Source: Doris montereyensis
Lineage: Eukaryota > Mollusca > Gastropoda > Nudibranchia > Dorididae
Direction of reading: 5' to 3'
Assembly: GCA_037039925.1 (NCBI GenBank)
Contig: JAXRKP010001075.1
Coordinates: 107,138-171,137, forward strand
DNA length: 64,000 bases
Position numbers and translations under genes: made by a program. The notes under the pieces were generated by a model. The model saw only the letters and a list, made by a program, of their open reading frames with translations, was not told the origin of the DNA and did not search any database. This document shows positions 1 to 11,700 of this stretch, piece after piece. Every line of letters starts with the position of its first letter. Position 1 is the first letter of the stretch.

Positions 1-75
1 GACCTAAGCTTTGCTAGGATTTGAATTGGGGACCTCATTATCCGAAATCAGGCAGATTGGCCACTGATGACACAG
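1..75 (-). repeat. SINE family B, tRNA-like head, cut by window edge
   Basis: Read on the minus strand this is a tRNA-like head with a B-box-like segment (TTCAAATCC) followed by GCTTAGGTC. The same arrangement is seen in the family B copies near 26.5 kb and 28.6 kb. The body lies outside the window. Confidence 0.5.
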
Positions 76-664
76 TCATTTATTATGTCTAATGCTAACT
101 GCTGTACAGGGGGAAAAATCTGACGTCCTAGCATCTCATGACGATTCTCCTTTGTGGTGAGAGGATTATCGACTAAACACACGCGATTCTACATGCACAA
201 CATGATTGTTTTATATTTATAGTCTGAATCAGCGAGCTTTCCATTTTGAGTGACTTATGTGTGTGCAAGTGTCTTTGATTGAATTCAAGTGAAGGTAATA
301 CATGTAGTAATATTGTGCAAACATTGAATGAAGTTGTCTTTATTGAATCCATAATGAAATTTTAATTCTACTTAAGCCTGTATTATGTTATTGAAACTGA
401 AACAATTCAAATAATGCATTGAACTTTTATCTTACTTAGATTTGCTGTTAAAATTTAATTTTGGAAAGCATAAGCTACTACTAATACTACTATAAAATGT
501 ATTACATGTGTGTAATGTGCAAGACTTCAGTTTTAAGATCAGTTTTCATGAAACAACTCAATATGATCTGTTTGTAAAAGTAAAAGAATAATATGAAGAA
601 CTGTGACACTGTGAGTGTGGACATGCCAAGTGTTGGTTTCCCAGTTGTCCTCTTCTTCAAGGAG
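76..664. other. AT-rich intergenic DNA, nothing recognised
   Basis: No open frame with recognisable protein similarity, no tandem array and no RNA gene could be seen here. Confidence 0.6.
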
Positions 665-944
665 ATTAGGTGGTTCAGAAGCAAGGTGTTGGCCTCTCAA
701 CGAAAAGATTATGGGTTTGTGCCCAACAGGTTGAAAATATGTTCCTAGTCCTGATAGGTGGATTGACACCTAGTCCCATCAGAGATGAACGATAAATCAT
801 GTGCACATCACAACACTCTGCTCACATTTAAGATCCCTTGGCTGTTTATAGGGCAGTCAGGGCAACATTTAAAAATCCTACCAGAAACCCCGAGATCACC
901 GTAGTTGTGGATGTAGATCTAGGGTGAAGTAATAAAAAAAAAAA
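665..944 (+). repeat. SINE family A, copy 1, full length but diverged
   Basis: Shares, in order, the family A landmarks: a head with GGCCTCTCAACGAAAAG, a middle with CCTAGTCCCATCAGAGA, then AAGATCCCTTGGCTGTTTA, then GTTGTGGATGT, and an A-rich tail. The B-box region (GGGTTTGTGCCC) is degenerate compared with the copy at 53.2 kb, so this is an old copy. Six other copies lie in the window on both strands. Confidence 0.75.
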
Positions 945-999
945 ATTCCAAAATTTTTTCAAAGAAGAAAATTACTCTCTTTATATTATTCACATTGCA

Positions 1000-2272
1000 G
1001 ACCTGCCAACTTTCCCAAGAACAAAATAGGGAAAATGAATATTTTTTAATCATGATATGTCGATCGATTTACATTTGCAATAATGGACGGTGCACTCCTA
1101 ATTGTTGATGCTATCGCAATTGTTTTTGTGCGACCACAAGCAAATTTCTTAGCGATTTCCGAATCTGGGCACATTTCTCTTAATAGAGTCCCTAACTAAT
1201 TACTAACCGAGACAGGCAAGTTTTTCTCAATAATAAATTTTGTCCATACAAACCTCTGCCCTGATCACAGAGCAATCTCTGTCCTTGGTCATGAAGCCAC
1301 TGATATTCTACTGGATAGACTGTCTTTAACTGCAGTAGCATGCTTTGCAGTTTTCACATGTTTTCTGATGTCATCCTTCCTACCACTGGCAATGATAACA
1401 TCTAAACCACAAGGTATACAATGTGCAAAGCTCTCCCCTTTCACAGAGGGTTTAATGCATGGCCATTCCTTCCTATATTCCTCCGATATTTAACACTTGG
1501 TTTAGGTTTCTTGCTTGGTTGAGAACTATAAGTATTACAACTAGATCTAGAGGAAGGTTCCACATCTTCTATAAGTTCTATTTCCAAAGGCCTTTTTCAG
1601 AAATCGATCCATGCCCAATTTGAAATTCGATAGATAAAACGTTTATATTATCTAGATCTAGATCTCAGTTGTAGAGTCTAGTATTCCAATTTTAGACACG
1701 GTAAATTATAAAAACAGCAGTAAATTAATTAGTAAATCAGGAAAGTTGGCAGGTTTGAGTAAATTCAAAATGAAGGTAAAATTAATAAAAAAATAATCCA
1801 GGTAAGATCCGAAGAAAACAGACACAATCAATGAATCAAGAAAGCGCCAGATATAGAAAATAATATGAGTCAGTCATCGGCTTGACGTAAACAAAGGAAA
1901 GACATTGAAAGAATGATAATACACTGTATTTAAATGATTACAATTTAAACCTAGCAAAGTGAATGCAGTTTGAACAGTTTCTAGCAAAACAGCATTAATA
2001 ATGCTCAAAATCACTGAATGTAATCTACGATTAATATCAATGAAACTATTTATATTTAGTATCGAACCAAAAAGGTTTTATTGTCTTTGATTATTTCTAC
2101 CAAGTACGATTATAAGTTTAATACTTAGTAGAGCTTTAGTAGAAATTACAATTCGCAAATTTTCTTCACCAAAATAATTTTTCGTTTTCCTCAAGAACAA
2201 AATATCGGAAAATTATGCCATATCGGGATGTCGGGAATGGGGGTTCCTAATCGGGAAACTTGGCAGGTCTGG
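1000..2272 (-). mobile_element. hAT-like DNA transposon relic with BED-type zinc finger
   Basis: The outer ends form terminal inverted repeats: CAGACCTGCCAACTTTCCC at the left and its near-complement at the right (2250-2272). A further end-like copy at 1738-1759 suggests two nested or internally deleted copies. On the minus strand about 1285-1485 translates to a zinc-finger-like stretch: a CIPC pair, then HVKTAKH, preceded by EWPC and followed by a stop. Beyond one stop, 1090-1280 still encodes EIAKKFACGRTKTIAIAST. Such an N-terminus is typical of BED-finger hAT-like transposases. No catalytic domain remains. No clear target duplication was found, so the boundaries are approximate. Confidence 0.55.
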
Positions 2273-5200
2273 CGGTGGTTTGCATTCCGACATTTTTCTT
2301 ATGTTACTGACGGTCAGTGTCACTGCTGCAGGTTGTTAACTTATGGAAGATAAATAATTTAACTATGAAACAGGTTAGAAGACAAATAATGTTGAAGATG
2401 TGAGTAAGAAAATTTAGAAAGAACATAAGGCAGATTTTTAACTTTTTTATCATAAAGCTTTATTCAGTTATAACCATCAAGAAATGCTTCACTTTTGTTT
2501 CTCTTTCTCAACAATTTGTCAACAAACCAGTACAAGAAATGATACATAATAATAGCAATAGAGTCCGCTTATAATAATTTATATCATGTATAGTAAATGA
2601 GTACTGCAGTGAGTTTGTGGTATTTTGTAAAATTATTGTTGTAGTATTGCAAAAAATATACTATAAATATCATCTATCCCTTCTCATACTTCATTCCAGG
2701 CAAAAATCCATCAATACACACTGCAAATGTAAATGCTTTCAAGTATGAAATTACATGTGTGCATATAAAGCTGCAGTAAACATATTTGTCTTTAAAAATA
2801 TGTAAGATGTTCGAACCTGGTGGTATTGAAAAGCAATAGAAATCTTTCAAATCATTTACAGTTTGAACCATTTATAACAGACTTAATGCATGTATCGTGA
2901 TACTTATAACAGGAAATATCCTATGACAGGGATTTTTATACTAAGATATTCCTCTTACAACAGAAGTATGTGATAACTGGTCTTGTTATAACATGAATAT
3001 TGAAATCTATTGAACAATAAACCAGTGTAAGTAGGCCCAACACATTTCTTTTGCACAAGGTTGAGGTTTGATGTGTTGTAGTTTTTCTTATTTTCCAGGA
3101 ATTGGTGTTATCAATTATCAGTATACATGAACAATGTATAGTTCTACATCGATATGTTAAATTCAATTTACAGAATTTTAAAGTTTCAAAAAATGCAGCT
3201 TGCTGAAAATTGAAAATAACCCTCACATTAATATCAGAAATAAATGTATTTAAAAATTGGTTTAACTCTGAAGTACTCAGGTGAACATTCCTATTAACAA
3301 CTTAATGAAACACTGACATTAAACATGGATGTATTTAAAGTAAACTGATTTCTTAGCCGAACCTCCTTTAGACTCATTAAAATTAAAATGCAATTATTCA
3401 TTCATGACAGGTGCGTAAATACGAGATTCAAAGGGTGTGCCTATACACAATGTTAAGTACTTTGTTTCAAACAAAAAATTATTTTTCAGTAAGGTAAAAA
3501 AATCATTGGACTCTTCCAAATTGAAATCAATATAGCCTTTACTAATGAAAATAATAAAAATGTATACATGTACAATGATGGAATCTTGTATAATCTTGTT
3601 TGGACTTAAGTACCTACCAGGTCAATACAATAAAATAGTTCATGAAAAAGGTATTACACTATTTACAATAGATTTCAACTTATTGTTAGTGTAACTTGCT
3701 GCAGCTGTAGGGTGGTGTACCCAGTGATTCACAACTTTAACTTATTTTCAATCAGGTGTAATACTCTCATTTATAATGATAAAGAAGAAAAGTTTCTTAC
3801 AATGATGTACATGTATTGTAAATATTTCTCGAATTGTTTATGAAGTAAATTAATGGTTTTCCATTAAAAATGTGTCATTTTCAGAGGAGAAATTTCCCCC
3901 ACTCATACACAAAGATTTTACCAATAAACAATATGAGAAATATTTACATCATTGTAAGAATTTCCTTTATCATAAGCAAGAAACCATTCTTCTTTATCAT
4001 CATAAATGATTTCATTGTAAGAATTTCCTTTATCATAAGCAAGAAACCATTCTTCTTTATCATCATAAATGATTTCACAACACGCCATCCTCATCTGCAA
4101 AAGAAAGAGGTCAATAGGTATGCAAGAATGAAGTGGAGCCAAAGTTCCTAATGGGAAAAAATGTGAACACTAAAGAGTTACACTAGTTACAGCACATTAA
4201 CTGATGCCAAATTAACACATCTGAAAAGTTGAACCTGAATGTACCAAAGAAAATTTCCTATTGCAAACTAAGATTTGTTCATAATATCACATCAGTACTT
4301 TCACCCCATCTACATGATAATAAACATTGTTGGACACATGTGTCCGACACGACTTCAGTTCACAAACAGCCTATTAGACATATATATTATATGTCCAACA
4401 TGACAACAATGAATTAAACAGTGGAAACTTGTTCATAATGAAACATTGCACAAATTTGTGAGGAAAATTCAACTGTCAGAAACAACTTCAATAACGATGC
4501 CCACAAGAACATGTTAACCATCACGAAGGCACGCAAAATGACTCAAATTGTCATATTTACACTATTTCACCAGAAAGACAAACCTCTCCTATATTATGAA
4601 TTATCTTGTAAGACTATTTACATGAACTTATATGAACATGACGATGATTCAACTTTGACACTGTACACTTATACTCTCTCACACTCGCACACATTCATAT
4701 TTACTATTTTTACTTTATAAAATATCAACTCTGCAATGATAATGCTATCGATTTGTATATTGTCATATTGCATGTATTTCCAACTTTAATGTTAAGGTTT
4801 AATAAATACAATAAACATGAGCATTGTAATAAAACAACATGGGTCATCAGATTTCACTAAAATCCTTCATAGTAATAGTAAATATATGTTTATTACTAAT
4901 TTTACTTCCAGTGACTCTCCACACACTATGGTAACATGTATTATCATTTCAAATAATTTTAAATAAGGGTTGACTCAAAAAGAACAAACAAAGGTTTAAA
5001 GCAAACATAGTAAGAATTATCTGATAAAAAGTTACTAATATTGTTGAAACTGAAACAGATTTTTGTTTTCTAAACAGAATAATTCTGAATGAAGTCCATT
5101 TACGTCAAAGATATAAATGGAGAATCTTACTATTACAGTAATACTATGCAATGAAAGTGAAAGGACGACAAACTTATATCTTATATACAAAGGAAGCCTT

Positions 5201-6161
5201 GGATATGTATCATTAAATATTATACTACTTCTTTCAAACTGTCAAGTAATTGTGAAAAAATCATGTTCTTCACGCCTTGCTATAGTCTCAGTTTCAATTT
5301 TCTCATTATAAAGCAGACCATCTATACATCTGTAGGTGATTTTCTATCTGTACAATAGTCCAATTACATAAAATAACTCAAATTAAATCCCATTTTAAAT
5401 AGTTCATTGGAGTATATACGAGTGATTTACCCTATAGTTGTAACTCCCGCCTAAAAATTCCTCCATAATCTTTTATTTTCTGTGGTCTTTTAGAAATGCC
5501 CAAGCAAGTAATGAAATTTTTTTTAGGTCAACAATTAAAATCTTTTTCTTTCCCTTTCAAAAGCAGTATATTAACAAGGAGTAATGTATTGTCAAAGGTA
5601 TATCGTCATAGCCAATCATGCTAAATACTACAAACCATCAGACCATGAGTTTGAATCCTAGTTTAGCAACGTTTGAAATTGATTCCTTGGGAAGGATACT
5701 AAAAATATTTTTCTTTACTCCATATAATTGAGAATAAAAGTCTGCAACAGAGTAGTACTCTCTCCAGGGGGTGATCTTGTATGTCTGTCACATTATTTCC
5801 ACTTTAAAACAATGTAGAAATTGGTAGAAATGCATGAAAATGGACTGAAGAATCAGTCTTATACTTTATACCAATATAATTATAATGAAGTGAGATGATG
5901 TAATACTTTAAACTTAACACTAACAGTTTCCATTTAAAACAAGAAGAAAAGTTCCAAAACATTAATTAAAGAAATTGAGGGAAAAAAAGAAAGAAAGCAA
6001 GAAAGACCATTAATTCACCATAAACAATCTTATCTAAAACCATTCAATACACTTCTGAATGAGAAAACAGCCAGTGGTGATTGGAAAATGAGTTAAGAGG
6101 GAACCATAAAACATAAACAAGGATGGAAGAATGAAATAGTGCCTAAAAGTCACATACATAC

Positions 6162-6164
<3 letters not shown>
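2273..6164. other. AT-rich intergenic DNA without recognised gene
   Basis: About 3.9 kb of AT-rich sequence. Open frames are all under 100 codons, have AT-driven composition and match nothing I recognise. The only internal structure noted is the exact 63-bp tandem duplication at 3950-4075. Confidence 0.55.
3950..4075. repeat. Tandem duplication, 2 x 63 bp
   Basis: A 63-bp unit beginning CATTGTAAGAATTTCC occurs twice back to back, effectively without difference. 63 is divisible by three, so the open frames across it stay open on both strands. Identity implies a recent duplication. Confidence 0.9.
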
Positions 6165-6243
<79 letters not shown>

Positions 6244-6300
6244 ATATATATATATATGTATATATATATGTGTATATGTATATATATATATATGTAAATG
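6165..6300. repeat. (AT)n microsatellite with GTAT interruptions
   Basis: About 70 bp of pure AT followed by TATATGTG-type imperfect units. Confidence 0.95.
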
Positions 6301-6654
6301 TGTAAAGTTATAAGTTTGTAACATGGCAGAACAATTGAATGTGTATATATATAAAAAAATGTTTAAACCACAATCTACCAATTGCAGTATCTCATAATTG
6401 CTCTTACTCTTACAGAAAGAAACAATGTAAGAAAGATATTTATGCAAACTTGCATGCCTAAACAGGACATAATTCTGTTGGTATTGGTATAATATAATAT
6501 ATGAACAGTTAAATGGGTTGCTATTAATATTAGATAACTTCTATAATATGAAACAGTCTGAATTTTGTACCCAATTTGAGCATGCTAATTGCTGTGGAAC
6601 ACAAGGAAAATGTTTCAAATGCACAAGTATAGAAAGTACCTGCACATTCATAGC

Positions 6655-6960
6655 ATACAAGCACACATCCATACTGGAGGCGTTGTAGCTGAACCGTAGT
6701 GTTGTGAGCATTTACTCATGAAAACACAGCTTCAAATCTCACAGCTGGCACAGATGAGTTTTTTTCTTTCTCACAACATTGTACCCTAAGGAAAGGTACT
6801 TCAGTCTACTTTCCTCACTTGATTCAGGTGTGAATGAGTACCCAGCTATTGATAGAGAAATATGTCAGAGTGTTAGTCTGAAGTGCCTAACAAGCTGGTG
6901 TACTGTATGCTCCACAGGGAGTTGAGAAGGACTAAAGCAGAAGTAAAACTATGATGCCAT
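6655..6960 (+). repeat. SINE-like family C, copy 1
   Basis: Carries the family C core (GGAAAGGTACTTCAGTC, then TTCCTCACTTGATTCAGG, then GTGAATGAGTACCCAGC, later GAGTTGAGAAGGAC). The core recurs at 46.9 kb on the same strand and near 54.3 kb on the opposite strand. The 5' part (GTTGTGAGCATTTACTC) may be a degenerate tRNA-like head. Confidence 0.55.
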
Positions 6961-8749
6961 AGAATGTTTAGTGTTACATGACATAACATGCTAAACACAC
7001 CATCCTCACACACTACTTTGGCTTACTTTGTTATACATACAAAATATGTATTAGCATAGCAGTAATACTCGTAGTAGTAATGACAATATTATATAATACT
7101 CTGTTCCATAAGCTGTCAAGGCTTGATTTATGTTAATTAAAAAAAATCCAGAGAGGCTGTCTGTCAACAACTTTGAGCTCACTTAAAATGGACATCGTTT
7201 TCTAAAGTGACTTTATCTTAGTATACAGATACAATGAATAATGAAAAAAGTGAAACTCAAAGTTGTTTTTTATAACCTCAAATTGACTTCAAGTAGGCTG
7301 ACCTCTAGTGTATCTCCATGCCTCTTTGTCTCAGTCTCTTGAATTCAGTTAAATGTAAATGTAATGCAGATGAAGAAAAATTACCTACACTCATTGCTCT
7401 TTTCCTATACTTAATGAAATAATACAGTTTAGCTGATTTGATGTCAAATAATGCAAATGCTTGCATTGGTGGAGTCAGATTGTGAAACAGCATTCAAGAC
7501 TAAGATGAAAATAAGTATGAACCATGTCGACTGTAGAAGAAAAGAGTATAAAATCATCTGAACACAGCCTACTAGGTGTGCAACAGTGACACTGGAGAAA
7601 TGAAATTTTCATGAACAATAGGAAATAAATATATCTATTACATATACAAAACAAATTACATGAAAGGTATTTGTAAAAGGAATTTAAAAAGTCGTTGATC
7701 AAATACGATTCAGGTTAAATTTTGTGGAGGAACACATCAACAAAGTTTCTAGATATGAAGAGATTCAACATGACAATGACAAACGGGTTATTCACACACA
7801 CTAAAAAACCCATAAAAAGTTAATACTCCATACAATATTGTCAAGGAAACAAACACACAAAAAGTTAACAATCTGTACAATATTGACATGGTTTCCATGA
7901 CTATTACTAATATTACTTACTTGTACTCCAAAGACAAAAAAAAAAGAAGAAGTATAATAAAATCCTCTTTGGTTGATTGTAGTTTTTCCTTATTTCTAGC
8001 CTTTTCTCAGAAAAAAACCCCCATTCTTTGTGTATTTAGAGATCATTGGTTCATCACAATTCATTTTGGACATTCACAACTGATTGTTATTTGACCTGAT
8101 ATTGAAAAACATGTTGCAACAATGAAACCCTTTATGATACAGAAAAGGAAGGGATCATATTTAAACTGTCAAAAACATGTTATCCGTCCACTGTTACGAT
8201 ACTCTTTAATCAACACTGCTGTATTCTCTTGATTCATATGCAGATATCAATACCATAGCTGTGTTGTTTTGTTTCTTTTTTAGCAAAGACCAATAGACAG
8301 AAATTGTAATGTTTTATACAGGAAAGCTTGAAAAGAAATTCTGGCTCAATGGAAGACTTGTGAAACCCTTTGGAGTTACGATGGATTTTATGATAAGTGA
8401 CGGATATGGCTTCTTTGAAGAAAACGATATCACCCTTCAGCTCAAAATGTACATGTCACGGCAGATTCTGACACTTCACTTAACCCACAAAGGAGGGATA
8501 AACGAGAGAGAGAAAAAAGTATGTAAATTCAAAACATAAGTTTTCTGTGTGTATAAATTATGGGACATCTTTTTCTGGTCCTTGTGAGTTGCAATTTACT
8601 AAATTGACTGTATAAAGCTGCAATCAAACCTAAGTTGACTGTACAAATAAATCTATTTTACATTTGTGGGGATTCAAAAGAAAATATAATTGTATATTCT
8701 ATCAAACTCGTTAAATGCTTTCTGACATTGGTATGCAATGTAATTTTCA
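6961..8749. other. AT-rich DNA downstream of SLC25A15
   Basis: No array or element recognised. On the minus strand this follows the SLC25A15 stop codon and probably contains its 3' untranslated region, but no polyadenylation site can be chosen with confidence. A small unassigned open frame lies at 8309-8539 on the plus strand. Confidence 0.5.
8309..8539 (+). CDS. Unassigned short open frame, possibly not a gene
   Basis: A 76-codon frame with a non-repetitive, fairly protein-like composition (for example FWLNGRLVKPFGV). A pyrimidine tract ending TTTTTTAG precedes it at about 8283, and a donor-like GTATGT lies near its end, so it could be an exon. An in-frame TAG just upstream means any coding would start at this ATG. 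I recognise no family. It may be chance. Confidence 0.15.
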   Translation: MFYTGKLEKKFWLNGRLVKPFGVTMDFMISDGYGFFEENDITLQLKMYMSRQILTLHLTHKGGINEREKKVCKFKT

Positions 8750-11700
8750 TTAACATAAATACTCATGAGCTCTGTTAAGGTACTTCTTAGTTGTTTCATA
8801 TGCCAGGAACAAAGCACCTGTTGCAGGGAATGTTCTGACCACAGTTGGACCTAAACCTGTGTAAAGCTTTCGTGCACCTGAAAGAAATAAACAGAAGCAG
8901 CAATTTACATGACATTCAAAACTTTTCAATAGAAGTTCAAAGTTATGCAGTTACACTTGTTACAATTACAGGTATAATGTGAGTTTTTCAAATTACCTTA
9001 CTGGCAGAGGAATTTAATAATAAAAAAAGATGTAAATTAGCTAACAAATGCAAATACAGAAGAATACACCAAACATATGATAATGTCAAAGATTCTGCCA
9101 TATGAAGAAGCCATAAGTGGTACTAAGTGCCTTTTTAAAACAGATTAAGTGCCATATTATCATTGACTTTGTTGAATCACATTAAAAAGAAGTCTTGAAT
9201 GCCATTCAAAAGTATATTAAAAACACTACATAAGACATTGGTCAAAGAGTGAATAAAAAGGGCATTTCACACAGATCTTGACTTAATTGTTAATTGCATC
9301 TATAGGACGTGACGCCTCTTGCGACCTAATTACACACAGATTTCCTCCATTGTTTTTTTAATAGTGCCCTTCTCTGCTGTGAGGAGCGGAGTCTGCACTG
9401 CTCCCTGATGTTGTCGGACCATCTTTGGGGTGGGCATCCTGTTGGTCTTGGATTTGTGAAATCTAACTTATAGCTGGCATTGATCCTTGTTTGTGCTTTA
9501 CCCCTGACAACATGACCGAACCAACGAAGTCTCCCATTCACCATCACATCCTCGATTGTTTCGTTCATGCTTAGTGTCATATATGTACGTGTTTCTAAGC
9601 CTATCGTGCTTAGTAACACCAAGGATAGCCCTTAGGCATTTCATTTCAAATATCAAGTGAGCATTCATTTCCTTTCTCCTCGTGGTCCATGTTTCAGAGC
9701 CAAATATGGCTATTGGCAACACAGACTACTGTGCTTCAAATAATATACAGAATTTAAGTGAAGGATCATTTTATGCTAATTGTATAAGAAACAAAAAAGC
9801 ACAAAGGTATTAGCTGGGAGAACCATCCATTTTCCTTTTTGACAATGAGCAAAAGTTACATCATGTATTCTAAAGTTGACATGATCCTTAGTATCCATAG
9901 ACACAGATTGAAAAAAAACAACCCATTATTTTCTTCCCAGGCTCGTTTAATTTGAGTAGACATGAACATGAAATTCTTCAAAGAGTAGCAAGTACATAAA
10001 AAAAAAAACCTTGAGAAAACATCAAACAGCTGGTCAACTTTGGTCAGGCAAAGATTAGACATTGAAAAATGATGTGAGAAGCAAAACAAACTAAGAAGAA
10101 GACTACAATGGTTTGAAAAAAAAAAAGACAGTGAGGGAGGGACTACACCTCCATGAGGGTCCTGGAGAAAGACAAGCAAAAGGTAAATTTATGATGAGAA
10201 AGGTGCACATTACATTACAATGAATCAGAAGATGACAAAAAGATAAAATTTCAGCCGATCTTGAAGTATGAGGAAACCACTGAGTCCTACCAAAAAAGGA
10301 GAGCAATAGCTAAGATAATCTTCATCCTCATATGCCTCTACCCATTACAGTTTTTTCAAAAACACCCTATTTTTCTCACTGATATGCGAGTATTGTTTCA
10401 GTTTAATGTATCCAATAAAAACTGATTACGGAATTTATGAACCTGTATAAGTATCATCTTCTTTGTGTAGGGAATAATTCTTACCTTCTTGACGAAGAAT
10501 ACTCATGAAAGTTGCAATGAATGTTGGGGCTTTTCCTGTTACAGCATATACTTGAATACGTGATTTAACAACATCAGCAGGAAATATTGCAACCCACAAG
10601 GAAACTCCTCCAATTCCACCACAAACAACTGTTCTCAGAGCTCCTGATGTGAGAAGTATTTTAAAACATGAAACCCTGGAGAACTGACATTTGAAAACAA
10701 TCTCTTAAACGAAAAACTAAAAACAACACGAATAGAGATCTCTACTCAACCTCTCCCAAATGATCTTGTCAAAGAAAACTTCCACCTCCACCCCCACAGC
10801 AAAAAATGTACAAAGCCAGTAAATGAGCCAAATATAAATCCATGTAATGATCTCAGAGATCTGCAACTCCTTTTTATAGTCACATATTTGAAAGTGGCTT
10901 CCACTCACTTATTATAACTATCATATCAAATAAAACAAAAGCAAACCCAACTTTTGACTTTATCATAAGTCAAATAAGCTGAGCAAAGTGTAAGCATAGA
11001 AGATCATTTTTTCCAATAACAAACGCGACTAAATCAAAATTTTCACCTTTAAAGAAGCCCATACTAACTTCAATTCTTACCTATTTCATCTTTCGTTTTT
11101 CCTGGAGGTGTGAGAAAGTATCGACTCATTTCATAACCTCCAAAGAAAATAAAATAGCCTGGCATTTCACGCATGAATGTAGCAGTTAAACCTTTGAATA
11201 AGCCCTTCACACCCTCTGTCTGAATGATTTCCTTGGTGAGACCAAAAGGACCTCTGGTATAGAGAGGAAAAAATAATAATGATGATAACTCAAAGCTGAC
11301 TTTTAATTGGTAAAAATAAATCACTACCACAGTTTGTTTACCTTCAAAATGATAAAACTCTTGTCAGTAGGACATTTATTAATAATAAATCACTAATAAT
11401 TATAATAGTATATATGTACATGTATATTCTTCCATTTAAATTGAAAGTTGAAATTAAATCATGTGCATGACACCAGAGATCAAGAATAAGATAAATAAAG
11501 ATAGGCCTGGCATTATTTTTATAACACGAATCTGAAACTTCACAGTAATATTAATGTAAAAAAGCACAACAAATACCAACAAAAAAAAAGCAATGAACCC
11601 TGTCAAAATATACTTTAAAGAAAAAGAAAACTAAACTTTTCTCAACATTTCTAAATAATTCTTTAAATTTTCAAAATCTTTTTGTAAATATTTTATCCTC

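Noticed and set aside
8309..8539. Novel small secreted or membrane protein
   Set aside because: Only one ATG-to-stop frame with no hydrophobic leader and no homologue recognised; kept as a low-confidence feature only.
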